Shown here: piece by piece, positions 45,636 to 54,064 of the stretch
How positions within the stretch are numbered: position 1 is the first letter of the stretch
Layout: each line of letters begins with the position of its first letter
Assembly: GCF_014696105.1 (NCBI RefSeq)
Contig: NZ_JACJPO010000027.1
Span: forward strand, 1 to 64,000
Length of the DNA stretch: 64,000 bases
Direction: 5' to 3'
From: Microcoleus sp. FACHB-1515
GTDB taxonomy: Bacteria > Cyanobacteriota > Cyanobacteriia > Elainellales > Elainellaceae
Position numbers and translations under genes: made by a program
Notes under the pieces: generated by a model
Told to the model about the DNA's origin: nothing
What the model saw: only the letters and a program-made list of their open reading frames with translations
Databases searched by the model: none

Positions 45636-45679
45636 TGTTCACCCGAACTTTATGTTCACCCGAACCTCTGTTCACCTCG
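45636..45679. promoter_or_regulatory. iterated TGTTCACCCGAAC operator-like repeats
   Basis: TGTTCACCCGAAC occurs at 45636-45648 and 45653-45665, and a truncated TGTTCACCTCG at 45669-45679, spacing 17 and 16 bases. Each full copy holds a GTTC-N4-GAAC dyad. The array sits in the divergent control region of the PLP-lyase and desaturase genes. Confidence 0.55.
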
Positions 45680-45764
45680 CAGCGTCATCGATGGCGGAGT
45701 CTATTGTCGCCTAGATTCGACGCTCTCAAAACAGTCCGCAAAATTTACTTTCTGAGACTACTGC

Positions 45765-46583
45765 ATGACAATCGCATCTTCGCAAAAACTCGGTTACGAC
45801 TGGATCGTCATCGGTTTTATGCTCGTGATCCACGTCGGCGCAATCTTCGCCTTTCTCCCTGGCAACTTTAGCTGGAGCGCGGTCGGCCTTGCCCTGTTCC
45901 TCCACTGGGTCACAGGCGGCTTGGGGATCACGTTGGGATGGCATCGAATGCTGACGCACCGCAGCTTTCAAACTCCTAAGTGGCTCGAATATTTCCTTGT
46001 CTTTTGCGGGACGCTGGCCGTTCAGGGTGGCCCGATTTGGTGGGTTGGCCTGCACCGTCACCACCATCTCTACTCGGATCAAGCTGTTGATCACCATGAT
46101 TCGGGCAAAGGCTTTTGGTGGAGCCACATGCAGTGGATGTTCCACGAAGTTCCGGCAGAAGCAGAAATCGATCGCTTCACCAAAGACATTGCTGACGATC
46201 GCTTCTACCAGTTCCTCGACAAATATTTCTTTCCGATTCAGGTCGTTTTTGCCGTCCTGCTCTACTTTCTGGGCGGCTGGCCGTTTGTCTTCTGGGGCGT
46301 CTTCGTGCGTCTCGTTTTTGTCTATCACACGACTTGGCTGGTCAACAGCGCCACACACAAATTCGGCTATCGCACGTATGAGGACACAGGCGATCGATCG
46401 ACAAACTGCTGGTGGGTCGCCCTTTTGACCTATGGTGAAGGCTGGCACAACAATCATCACGCTTTTCAATACTCGGCGCGTCACGGCATGAAATGGTGGG
46501 AATTTGATATGACTTGGCTGACGATTCGCTTCTTACAGGCGATCGGTCTTGCCCAAAAAGTCAAGCTGGTTGAACAAAAATAA
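45765..46583 (+). CDS. desC: acyl-lipid/acyl-CoA delta-9-type fatty acid desaturase, copy 1
   Basis: A 272-residue membrane di-iron desaturase. The three His boxes are HRMLTH (~60), HRHHH (~97) and HNNHH (~229). Four hydrophobic segments surround them, as in DesC that makes the first double bond in membrane lipids. It is followed after 454 bases by a close paralog in the same direction. Short length without cytochrome b5 domain fits the bacterial enzymes. Confidence 0.88.
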   Translation: MTIASSQKLGYDWIVIGFMLVIHVGAIFAFLPGNFSWSAVGLALFLHWVTGGLGITLGWHRMLTHRSFQTPKWLEYFLVFCGTLAVQGGPIWWVGLHRHHHLYSDQAVDHHDSGKGFWWSHMQWMFHEVPAEAEIDRFTKDIADDRFYQFLDKYFFPIQVVFAVLLYFLGGWPFVFWGVFVRLVFVYHTTWLVNSATHKFGYRTYEDTGDRSTNCWWVALLTYGEGWHNNHHAFQYSARHGMKWWEFDMTWLTIRFLQAIGLAQKVKLVEQK

Positions 46584-47037
46584 ATTCATCCAAAAGGGTG
46601 AAGCATTTCAGTTGCAATTGTCGCGAATGTGATAGTTACCGGTTGCATGTTTCGCCCTTTTTCTTGGCTGACTCGATCGCAATTCGTCAACTGATTAATC
46701 CTCATTTAGTTATGTCGTAATACAGCAATTACTTGAACTTTAATTTCTTGACCTTGGCGTCAATTCCAGAAAAAATTTGAAATGACGTTTTTGCTTTGCA
46801 AATCTGTTTCTATACTGGCGATCGATCTTGATGCACAAACGAGTTTGAACTGAAACACACCTTCAATCTCGATTTCTGCACGTTCCTTTTTGATTCGTTT
46901 TGTCTTGCAGACATGGCATCTTATCTCCCAACATAGTGCGATTTTCGTCCGTGAAATTTGCACTGTTTGAACCCGCACTGTCTTGATATGCAATGTCTTG
47001 ACATCCGAACTGCTACAAACACCATTGAGACCACTGA
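46584..47037. other. 454-base spacer between tandem desaturase genes
   Basis: AT-rich, with no protein-like frame. It must carry the control region of the second desaturase. No terminator hairpin of note is seen directly after the first gene. Confidence 0.4.
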
Positions 47038-47862
47038 ATGACTATTGCAACTTCGACCAAATCCTCCATTAAATGGGTAATCCTGCTCTACGTGATTAGT
47101 ATTCACGTTGGGGCACTCTTTGTTCTTCTTCCCAGCAACTTTAGCTGGAGCGCAGTAGGTTTGATGCTGTTTCTCCACTGGATTACGGGCGGATTAGGAA
47201 TCACGTTGGGCTGGCATCGTCTCGTCACGCACCGCAGCTTTCAAACTCCCAAGTGGCTCGAATATTTCTTTGTTTTCTGCGGCACATTGTCACTGGAAGG
47301 CAGCCCGATCGAATGGATTGGCCTACATCGCAATCACCACGCTCATTCGGATCAAGAACTCGATCAGCACGATTCCAACAAAGGCTTTTGGTGGAGCCAT
47401 ATGCTTTGGATGTTCTATGATATTCAGGCAAAAGATGATGTTCCTCGCCTCACAAAGGACATTTCCAGCGATCCGGTCTACCGATTTTTAGATAAATACT
47501 TTTTCCACATTCAAGTTGCTTTTGCCGTCCTGCTTTATCTAATTGGCGGCTGGTCGTTTGTCGTTTGGGGCGTCTTCCTCCGCCTCGTTTTGGTTTATCA
47601 CTGCACTTGGTTTGTGAATAGCGCCACGCACAAATTTGGCTACCGCACGTATGACAGTGGCGATCGCTCCACAAACTGCTGGTGGGTCGCTTTATTGACT
47701 TACGGAGAAGGCTGGCACAACAATCACCATGCTTTTCAATACTCGGCTCGACACGGCATGAAATGGTGGGAATTTGATATGACCTGGATGACGATTCAGT
47801 TTTTGCAGGCGATCGGTCTGGCGCGAAAAGTTAAGCTAGTTGGTAACACAGCAGGCGAATAG
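47038..47862 (+). CDS. desC: delta-9-type fatty acid desaturase, copy 2
   Basis: A 274-residue paralog of the upstream desaturase, highly similar through most of its length. His boxes are HRLVTH, HRNHH and HNNHH. The most notable change is HRNHH for HRHHH in box 2 and a different, longer Ile/Lys-rich start. The copies may act on different chain positions or be expressed at different temperatures. A strong terminator follows. Confidence 0.88.
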   Translation: MTIATSTKSSIKWVILLYVISIHVGALFVLLPSNFSWSAVGLMLFLHWITGGLGITLGWHRLVTHRSFQTPKWLEYFFVFCGTLSLEGSPIEWIGLHRNHHAHSDQELDQHDSNKGFWWSHMLWMFYDIQAKDDVPRLTKDISSDPVYRFLDKYFFHIQVAFAVLLYLIGGWSFVVWGVFLRLVLVYHCTWFVNSATHKFGYRTYDSGDRSTNCWWVALLTYGEGWHNNHHAFQYSARHGMKWWEFDMTWMTIQFLQAIGLARKVKLVGNTAGE

Positions 47863-47889
47863 ACGATCGCACCCTTTGAATAAATTTGG

Positions 47890-47914
47890 AAGCCTGTCTC
47901 GCGACAGGCTTTTT
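47890..47914 (+). terminator. Rho-independent terminator after desaturase 2
   Basis: Arms AAGCCTGTC and GACAGGCTT with a TCGC tetraloop are followed by a T run. Confidence 0.92.
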
Positions 47915-47959
47915 GTTTGAATTCTACAATGAAAGAAACCTTGAAACGGATGCGTGGCT

Positions 47960-48631
47960 ATGACGATCGCCCAAAATTCAATCGATCAAGTCAGCGCAGA
48001 AATCGTCGCACCTCCAATCGATCTCAACAGTGACGAACCGCCCTTGGATGACCTGCATCTTCAGCAAATCATTTTGTTTCTGGAATGCTTAAACTGGTGG
48101 TGGCGCGATCGCAATGATTTCTACGCAAGTGCCAACACCACGATCTACTACAGCGAAAAGCAACTCAAGTCGCGAGATTTTCGCGGTCCTGATTTTTTTG
48201 TGGTGCTGGGTGTCGAGAGAAAACTTCGCAAAAGCTGGGTTGTTTGGGGTGAAGATGGTAAAACTCCAAATGTGATTGTTGAGATTTTGTCAGACAGTAC
48301 GGCAGAGATCGATCGCACTGTGAAGAAGCAGATCTATCAAGATACGCTCAAGGTTTATGACTATTTCTGGTTTGATCCAGACACGCTTGAATTCGCAGGT
48401 TTCTATCTCGTGAACGGTCAATATCAGCCGATTTCACCCAATCAAAATGGCTGGCTTTGGAGTCAGCAGCTTGAATTATTTTTGGGCGTTCGCGATCGCA
48501 AACTGCGCTTTTTTACGTCCGCAGGCGAACTGCTGCCCACTCCTGCTGAAGCTGCGATCGCTGCTCAAGCAAAAGTCGATCGACTGGCCGACAAACTGCG
48601 CGAACTCAACATCGATCCGGATGCGCTCTAG
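47960..48631 (+). CDS. Uma2 family (DUF820) putative endonuclease
   Basis: A 223-residue protein of the Uma2 family, greatly expanded in cyanobacteria, with a PD-(D/E)XK-like fold. Family blocks are the Asp in SRDFRGPDFFVVL near residue 80, PNVIVEILSDST (Glu) near 108, and KKQIYQDTLKVYDYFWFDP. The C-terminus has a short helical AAIAAQAKVDRLADKLREL segment. Function is unproven. I use the ATG at 47960; a GTG two codons upstream is possible. Confidence 0.85.
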   Translation: MTIAQNSIDQVSAEIVAPPIDLNSDEPPLDDLHLQQIILFLECLNWWWRDRNDFYASANTTIYYSEKQLKSRDFRGPDFFVVLGVERKLRKSWVVWGEDGKTPNVIVEILSDSTAEIDRTVKKQIYQDTLKVYDYFWFDPDTLEFAGFYLVNGQYQPISPNQNGWLWSQQLELFLGVRDRKLRFFTSAGELLPTPAEAAIAAQAKVDRLADKLRELNIDPDAL

Positions 48632-48653
48632 CCGAACTGTAATCGATCGGCAC

Positions 48654-49379
48654 TTAAAATCGTCGTCCCAGCAATCGCTGCCGCACCCCTTCGGCAATTT
48701 TTTGACCCAGATATTCGGGAATCAAATTTTCGTTGGGACCTAACAAATACAAAATCAAGCGGGTTCGACCGCGCCAGACGAGCAAATTTGCATTCACAAC
48801 CAGCAAATCTTCCTGCCAAATCGCGTACATCACCTTGTAAAACAATCCGGGCTGGTTGTCCGCTTCGATCAGCAAGGCAGGCAAGTGAAAAACCGGATCG
48901 ACATAAAATTCTGTTTCGACCTGTTCCAATCCGGCATCCAAATTAAACTCGACGGCCAGCATTTCTTCGACTTCAAAGCGTCCCGCCAAAGCTTCGCGCA
49001 CCGCTCGGCAAACGTTTTCCGCCGTTTTGTCCGTCAGCGCTTTGCCGCCTCGCGACACGACCAGCTTGATAAATACGAGCATCGGCGGCTCGATTTGGCC
49101 GTACAGACTGAGGCTGTGAATCGTCAGGCCAAAGGCGGCTAGGACGCCAAAAATGTCGCTCAGCAAGAAAGACTGGTTGCGGTAGGCGAAATGCAGTGCG
49201 CTTTTGCTGCCTTCGGGCTTGAGTTCGATGACCGCCTGTTTAGTTTTGTAAAGCTGGTAGGCCAGTCGCAAATTTTGAAGCTGAATTTCGCTGCTGACAA
49301 ATTGCTCATAGAACTGCGGAAACGCCCGATTGAAGCGCTTGAGCAGTTCGAGAGTAGTGGACTTGAGACCCGGAGCCAT
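48654..49379 (-). CDS. ACT-domain protein (cyanobacterial GlnD-like)
   Basis: A 241-residue protein with two ACT-like regions: FLLSDIFGVLAAFGLTIHSLSL near residue 80 and a C-terminal LLIEADNQPGLFYKVMYAIWQED (~170). The arrangement resembles the regulatory tail of uridylyltransferases without a nucleotidyltransferase domain. It should bind a small amino acid and regulate a partner. It converges with Uma2, 22 bases apart. Confidence 0.7.
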   Translation of the reverse strand: MAPGLKSTTLELLKRFNRAFPQFYEQFVSSEIQLQNLRLAYQLYKTKQAVIELKPEGSKSALHFAYRNQSFLLSDIFGVLAAFGLTIHSLSLYGQIEPPMLVFIKLVVSRGGKALTDKTAENVCRAVREALAGRFEVEEMLAVEFNLDAGLEQVETEFYVDPVFHLPALLIEADNQPGLFYKVMYAIWQEDLLVVNANLLVWRGRTRLILYLLGPNENLIPEYLGQKIAEGVRQRLLGRRF

Positions 49380-49656
49380 AGTGCAAAGAGTCAGCCTTGC
49401 AGGGAACGATGCAGGGAACAGGCAGTGGCGACGAGTCGGGGCGATCGCTACTGTGCCGCCGCGATCGAAACGGGTTGCCCGCCGTACTGTTCTAGGAAAC
49501 CCTAACTTTACGGTAATCTTTCACCCTTTGCACAGCGATCGCCCTACCAAACGCATCAGACGATGGATTTTCCTGCAAAGCACGGGTGAAGCAAGCAGGG
49601 GAGAGATATACTAACTAGTACCATCTTTTCATTTTCACTACCTCCACGACGGCTGC

Positions 49657-50172
49657 ATGGGTTTCTGGAAAAGCTTGTTTAGTGCTTCTGATGCTGCTGC
49701 CACATCCAAGCCAGCCCCGTCGGAGTTTGGCATGTCAGAAGCGGCGAGTGAAAACTCGCGGGTCTTCTTCAGCACCGATCGCGAAATCGATCTCTATGAA
49801 CTCGAAGAACTTTGCGATGCGGTGGGCTGGTCGCGCCGTCCCTTACGCAAAGTCAAGAAGGCGATTCAGCACAGCTTTTTGGTCGTCTCGATGTGGGAAC
49901 AGCGTGGAGCCACGCGCCGACTGGTCGGATTTGCCCGCGCCACGTCTGACCACGCCTTCAACGCCACGATTTGGGATGTCGTGGTTCACCCGGATTTTCA
50001 GGGCAAAGGCTTGGGGAAAGCGCTGATGCGCCACATGATCAAAAAGCTCCGCAGCGAAGATATCAGCAACATTACCCTGTTTGCCGATCCGCAAGTCGTC
50101 AACTTCTATCGCGGCTTGGGCTTCATGGCTGATCCAGAAGGCATCAAGGGGATGTTTTGGTATCCAGAGTGA
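49657..50172 (+). CDS. ycf52: GNAT acetyltransferase, Ycf52/SNAT-like
   Basis: A 171-residue GNAT enzyme with a ~25-residue Ala/Ser-rich start. The acetyl-CoA loop V(H)[13 protein letters not shown] near residue 112 matches the R/Q-x-x-G-x-G/A motif and FYRGLGF near residue 150 is motif B. Homologs are plastid Ycf52 and plant NSI/SNAT-type acetyltransferases that modify photosynthetic or amine substrates. Here the substrate is not shown. Confidence 0.82.
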   Translation: MGFWKSLFSASDAAATSKPAPSEFGMSEAASENSRVFFSTDREIDLYELEELCDAVGWSRRPLRKVKKAIQHSFLVVSMWEQRGATRRLVGFARATSDHAFNATIWDVVVHPDFQGKGLGKALMRHMIKKLRSEDISNITLFADPQVVNFYRGLGFMADPEGIKGMFWYPE

Positions 50173-50175
50173 GGG

Positions 50176-50230
50176 AATTGGGGTTAGGGATTAGCAGGAC
50201 GCCCTAACTCCCAATCTCTAACCCCTAATT
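50176..50230. terminator. inverted repeat between convergent genes
   Basis: AATTGGGGTTAGGGATT (50176-50192) pairs imperfectly with AATCTCTAACCCCTAATT (50213-50230). It ends both the acetyltransferase and the aminotransferase genes and includes the stop of the latter. Confidence 0.6.
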
Positions 50231-51568
50231 GACTTGCTTGAGGACAGAGGCGATCGTCTCCACAATTCGATCAATCTGGTGCTTCTCGATGATCAGCGGC
50301 GGGGACAGGGCAATGATGTCTCCCGTCGTGCGCGTCAGCAAGCCTTGTTCATAGCAGCGGACAAACAGATCGTAGGCGCGAGCGCCTGGCTTGCCGGGAA
50401 TCGGGGCAAGTTCGATTCCGGCTACGAGGCCGAGGTTGCGAATGTCGATGACGTGGGGCGCATCCTTGAGCGAGTGGACGGCGCTTTCCCAATAGCTTGA
50501 CAGGTCGCGGGCGCGATCGAACAAGCCTTCTTCCTCGTAAACATCCAAGGTGGCGAGGGCGGCAGCGCAGGCGAGCGGGTGGCCGGAGTAGGTGTATCCG
50601 TGAAACAGTTCGATCGCGCTTTCGCTGCCGTGCATAAAGGCGTCGAAAATGTGGTCACGCACGAAGACGGCTCCCATCGGCACGGTTCCGTTTGTGATGC
50701 CTTTGGCGACGCAGATCATGTCCGGCAAAACGCCAAAATAGTCGGCGGCAAACGGCGCACCCAGCCGACCGAATCCCGTAATCACTTCATCAAAAATCAA
50801 CAGAATGCCGTGCTTGTCGCAAATTTGGCGCAACCGCTGCAAATAGCCCTGTGGAGGAATCAACACGCCTGTCGATCCGGCTACAGGTTCAACGATCACG
50901 GCGGCGATGTTGGAAGCGTCATGCAGGGCAACGATCCGCTCTAGCTCGTCGGCTAAGTGTGCGCCCCACTGGGGCTGACCTTTGGTAAAGGCGTTGTGTT
51001 CCAGGTTGTGCGTGTGCGGCAGGTGATCGACGCCGGGAATCAAGCTACCGTAGAATTTGCGGTTCGCACCGATGCCGCCGACCGAGATGCCGCCAAAGCC
51101 GACGCCATGATAGCCGCGCTCGCGTCCGATCAAGCGTTGCCGAGTGCCGTCCCCTTTGGCGCGGTGGTAGGCGATCGCAATTTTCAAAGCCGTATCAACC
51201 GCTTCCGAACCGGAATTGGTGAAGAAAATATGGTTCAGGTCGCCGGGAAGCGTTTTGGCGAGGCGATCGGCCACCTGAAACGGCCCCGGATGTCCCATCT
51301 GAAAGGTCGGGGAAAAATCCAGCGTCGCCACTTGCTTTTGCACGGCTTCGACAATGCGCGTCCGCGAATGTCCGGCGTTGACGCACCACAATCCGGCTGT
51401 GCCGTCGAGGACTTGGCGATCGTCTTCGGTGGTGTAGTACATGTCTTTGGCCGCCACCATGATGCGGGGTTTGGCCTTGAATTGCCGATTGGCCGTGAAG
51501 GGCATCCAAAAGGCTTCGAGTTCCAGACGGGTGCTGGTAGTTGCGGGTGGGGTGAGTTCTTGTACCAT
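50225..51568 (-). CDS. class III aminotransferase (beta-alanine/omega-amino acid:pyruvate type)
   Basis: A 447-residue PLP enzyme. It has FTNSGSEAVDTALK near residue 115, FDEVITGFGRLG (PLP-ring Asp) near 255 and the Schiff-base Lys in CVAKGITNG near 285. The opening LEAFWMPFTANRQFKAKPR is typical for omega-amino acid:pyruvate aminotransferase. The ATG at 51568 has GGGAGAAG upstream. Exact amino donor is not certain. No degradative operon neighbours are present. Confidence 0.87.
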   Translation of the reverse strand: MVQELTPPATTSTRLELEAFWMPFTANRQFKAKPRIMVAAKDMYYTTEDDRQVLDGTAGLWCVNAGHSRTRIVEAVQKQVATLDFSPTFQMGHPGPFQVADRLAKTLPGDLNHIFFTNSGSEAVDTALKIAIAYHRAKGDGTRQRLIGRERGYHGVGFGGISVGGIGANRKFYGSLIPGVDHLPHTHNLEHNAFTKGQPQWGAHLADELERIVALHDASNIAAVIVEPVAGSTGVLIPPQGYLQRLRQICDKHGILLIFDEVITGFGRLGAPFAADYFGVLPDMICVAKGITNGTVPMGAVFVRDHIFDAFMHGSESAIELFHGYTYSGHPLACAAALATLDVYEEEGLFDRARDLSSYWESAVHSLKDAPHVIDIRNLGLVAGIELAPIPGKPGARAYDLFVRCYEQGLLTRTTGDIIALSPPLIIEKHQIDRIVETIASVLKQVN

Positions 51569-51694
51569 GATTTCTTCTCCCAATGACAGCGATCGAAATG
51601 GCGCAAACGGCGCTTTGCGGAGGTTCCGCGCTATGCGACTATTCTATCGCTGCGATTTGATTGGCCTGATACTTCCCCCTACACTCCTACGCGA

Positions 51695-51766
51695 GGCATA
51701 CTCATGGGTGTTGATGTGCGACACATTGGCTTTCCCGCCACGTCCTCGTCTGACTCGCTTTCCCTC
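51695..51766 (+). repeat. dispersed intergenic repeat, copy 2
   Basis: Starts GGCATACTCATGGGTGT and ends TCGCTTTCCCTC; related to 22275-22350 in the same orientation. It lies just upstream of the PPOX-like gene. Confidence 0.6.
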
Positions 51767-51804
51767 AGCACTCTTTTTCATCAATTCCTAGTTCATCAAT
51801 TTTT

Positions 51805-52413
51805 ATGTCGATCGTTACTACGCTTGAAGAACTCGAAGCTCTCTACGGTCAGCCGGGTGAAGCCGCGATCGTCAAAGAAATCGATCGCCTGACGCCGCAC
51901 TATCGCGCTTTGATTGCCGCTTCTCCGTTTGCTGTTCTTGCCACTGGCAGCCCGGACGGACTGGACTGTTCGCCGCGTGGCGATCGACCTGGGTTCGTTC
52001 GCGTCCACGATGACCAAACGCTGCTGCTGCCCGATCGACTGGGCAACAATCGCATTGATTCGCTGCGAAATATTGTTCGCGATCCGCGCGTCGCCCTGCT
52101 GTTTTTGATTCCGGGTCTGGGAAATACGCTGCGGGTGAATGGTCGCGCTCAGGTCAGCATCGATCGCGCCCTGCTCGATTCATTTGCCGTTGAGGAGAAA
52201 GCGCCGCGATCGGTGATTGTGATTCACGTAGAGGCGGTTTACTTTCAGTGTGCGCGGGCGATCGTGCGATCGAATTTGTGGAATCCTGAAACTCATGTTG
52301 ATCCTCAAAATCTGCCGACTCCTGGACAGATTCTGGCTGCGTTGAGCGATCGCGTTGGCGGGGCGGAGTACGATCGCGCTTGGGAAAGTCGAGCGCAGCA
52401 AACCTTGTGGTAG
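51805..52413 (+). CDS. pyridoxamine 5'-phosphate oxidase-like flavoprotein (MSMEG_1061 type)
   Basis: A 202-residue split-barrel protein. Recognisable parts are FAVLATGSPDGLDCSPRGDRPGFVRV near residue 50, LPDRLGNNRIDSLRNIVRDPRVALLFLIPG near 75 and YFQCARAI near 150. This subgroup binds FMN or F420; cyanobacteria can have either. It is followed by the DUF1350 gene 53 bases on, in the same direction. Confidence 0.83.
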   Translation: MSIVTTLEELEALYGQPGEAAIVKEIDRLTPHYRALIAASPFAVLATGSPDGLDCSPRGDRPGFVRVHDDQTLLLPDRLGNNRIDSLRNIVRDPRVALLFLIPGLGNTLRVNGRAQVSIDRALLDSFAVEEKAPRSVIVIHVEAVYFQCARAIVRSNLWNPETHVDPQNLPTPGQILAALSDRVGGAEYDRAWESRAQQTLW

Positions 52414-52466
52414 AAACCGAGCGATCGCAAATCGACTACGATCGAGAAAAACGCTTGTACTTTGGC

Positions 52467-53240
52467 ATGAATTGGCAGGAAATTTCTGGCAACTGGGTGT
52501 TGATTCCGCCGCGCCCGATCGCGATCATTCACTTTTTAGGCGGGGCATTTGTGGCGACAGCTCCGCAATTGACTTACCGCAGCCTGCTGGAATTTTTAGC
52601 AGCAGAAAATTACGCGATCGTGGCAACGCCGTTCGTGAATACGTTCGATCATTCTGGCATTGCGGTAGACGTACATAAAACGTTTGAGCGGACGATCGAT
52701 TTTGTGCATCGGCAGGCGGGGCGGCGATATTTGCCGATCTACGGCATGGGTCACAGTATGGGCTGCAAGGTGCATTTGCTGATTGGAAGTATGTATCCGA
52801 TCGAGCGATCGGGCAATATCTTCATGTCGTTTAATAACTATCCGGCGCGACGATCGATTCCGTTTATCGAGCAGTTTTATCAGTTTGCACCGAATTTCGC
52901 CGCCGAATTCACGCCTTCACCAGAAGAAACGATCGATTTGATCGAAAAGAAATATTCTGTCGAGCGAAATCTGCTGATTAAGTTTAGAAATGATGATATC
53001 GATCAGACTCGTCCGCTCAATGATGTGCTGATCGATCGCTTCCCCAAAATGACAACAACTTGCTTGCTGAAGGGCAATCATCTAACACCATTGGGGCAAG
53101 ATGTGAACTGGAAAAGCGGTCAAGATTTTACGCCGTTTGATGCGATCGGGCAGCTATTTCGCCAGGAAGTTTTGCGCGACTTCAACGAACTGAAGAAAAC
53201 AATCTTGCTGTGGTTGAATCCCTTGCGAGTGCGAGAGTAA
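52467..53240 (+). CDS. DUF1350 family alpha/beta-hydrolase-like protein
   Basis: A 257-residue plastid/cyanobacterial family. The start at ATG 52467 gives MNWQEISGNWVLIPPRP, the normal family N-terminus; the frame is open to 52380 and would overlap the previous gene. The nucleophile elbow is YGMGHSMGCKVH near residue 95 with GHSMG. Catalysis is plausible, no substrate known. Confidence 0.85.
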   Translation: MNWQEISGNWVLIPPRPIAIIHFLGGAFVATAPQLTYRSLLEFLAAENYAIVATPFVNTFDHSGIAVDVHKTFERTIDFVHRQAGRRYLPIYGMGHSMGCKVHLLIGSMYPIERSGNIFMSFNNYPARRSIPFIEQFYQFAPNFAAEFTPSPEETIDLIEKKYSVERNLLIKFRNDDIDQTRPLNDVLIDRFPKMTTTCLLKGNHLTPLGQDVNWKSGQDFTPFDAIGQLFRQEVLRDFNELKKTILLWLNPLRVRE

Positions 53241-53252
53241 GGGCGACAACGT

Positions 53253-53882
53253 TTAGGGATCAAAGGGCGGGCGGTACTGTGCGGTAACGCCAGGATTGCT
53301 GACTGGTGAACTATCAGCGGATTGATTGCCAATTCTTCCCCTTGTCGCTCTCAAAAAGTCGGTGAAGACTGAGATGACATCGTGAAACACATTGCTGCCT
53401 GCTGAAATGGTTAAACCCGTTAAAATAATGTCAAGCGTTTGAAACGCAATTCGCTGATTGGAATCAATTGCTTCAAGCACAATCAGCGGTTCAAGAATGC
53501 GAAATCCCACTAAACTGACGACAATTCCCAACACAAATCCAGCTCGCAGTGCGATCGATTTTGTTTCGTGACCATAGCGATTCAGTTCATCTTGCACTCG
53601 TTGAAAGGCAGGCGTTCCAGGTTCATATCGAGCCAGTTCATTCTCCCAGATGCTTTTGCCTTCGCCACGCCAAATCGTAAGCAAAACTTCGAGACTTCTT
53701 TCAACAACAAGTGTTGCAAAAAAGGTGCTGTTAAGCAGTGCCCCAACTTGAGTTTCTTGGATATTTCTGAGCGCGATCGCAGGCCAAATTGGAAGCAGCT
53801 TGAACAACAAAGCGATCGCAATTCCTAAAATAATGAGTAGGGCAAAAGTTCCTTTCAGGAACTTCTCGAACGATAGTTTCAT
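53253..53882 (-). CDS. membrane protein of unknown function
   Basis: A 209-residue protein with an N-terminal helix (about 10-30), a weak second segment (~48-65), two further helices (about 113-130 and 145-160) and a Pro/Ser-rich C-terminus. A WENELARYEPGTPAFQ cytoplasmic or periplasmic part lies between. I do not recognise the family. It converges with DUF1350 with a 12-base gap. Confidence 0.6.
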   Translation of the reverse strand: MKLSFEKFLKGTFALLIILGIAIALLFKLLPIWPAIALRNIQETQVGALLNSTFFATLVVERSLEVLLTIWRGEGKSIWENELARYEPGTPAFQRVQDELNRYGHETKSIALRAGFVLGIVVSLVGFRILEPLIVLEAIDSNQRIAFQTLDIILTGLTISAGSNVFHDVISVFTDFLRATRGRIGNQSADSSPVSNPGVTAQYRPPFDP

Positions 53883-54008
53883 GGTTTGTCCTTGTCGATC
53901 GATGCACGACGCGATCGCTCATTGCTCAATTTTGCAAGTCAATGAGTCATTTAACTACAAGGTGAAGGTGACTACAAGGTGCAGGGTACCCAAGACGCTA
54001 ACTTCCGC

Positions 54009-54036
54009 TTGACGACTTGTAGCGCAAATGTAGTAT
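54009..54036 (+). promoter_or_regulatory. promoter overlapping the apparent first ATG of the Eis-like gene
   Basis: TTGACG (54009-54014) and TAGTAT (54031-54036) are 16 bases apart. The -10 covers the ATG at 54035, so transcription should start downstream of it and that ATG cannot be the start codon on this transcript. A direct repeat CTACAAGGTG lies further upstream near 53958-53983. Confidence 0.55.
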
Positions 54037-54064
54037 GATTGTAGGACGCATTCTGCCCTCTTTT

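Noticed and set aside
45636-45679. LexA box
   Set aside because: The dyads share half-sites with some LexA boxes, but spacing and order do not match the cyanobacterial type, so I leave the regulator unnamed.
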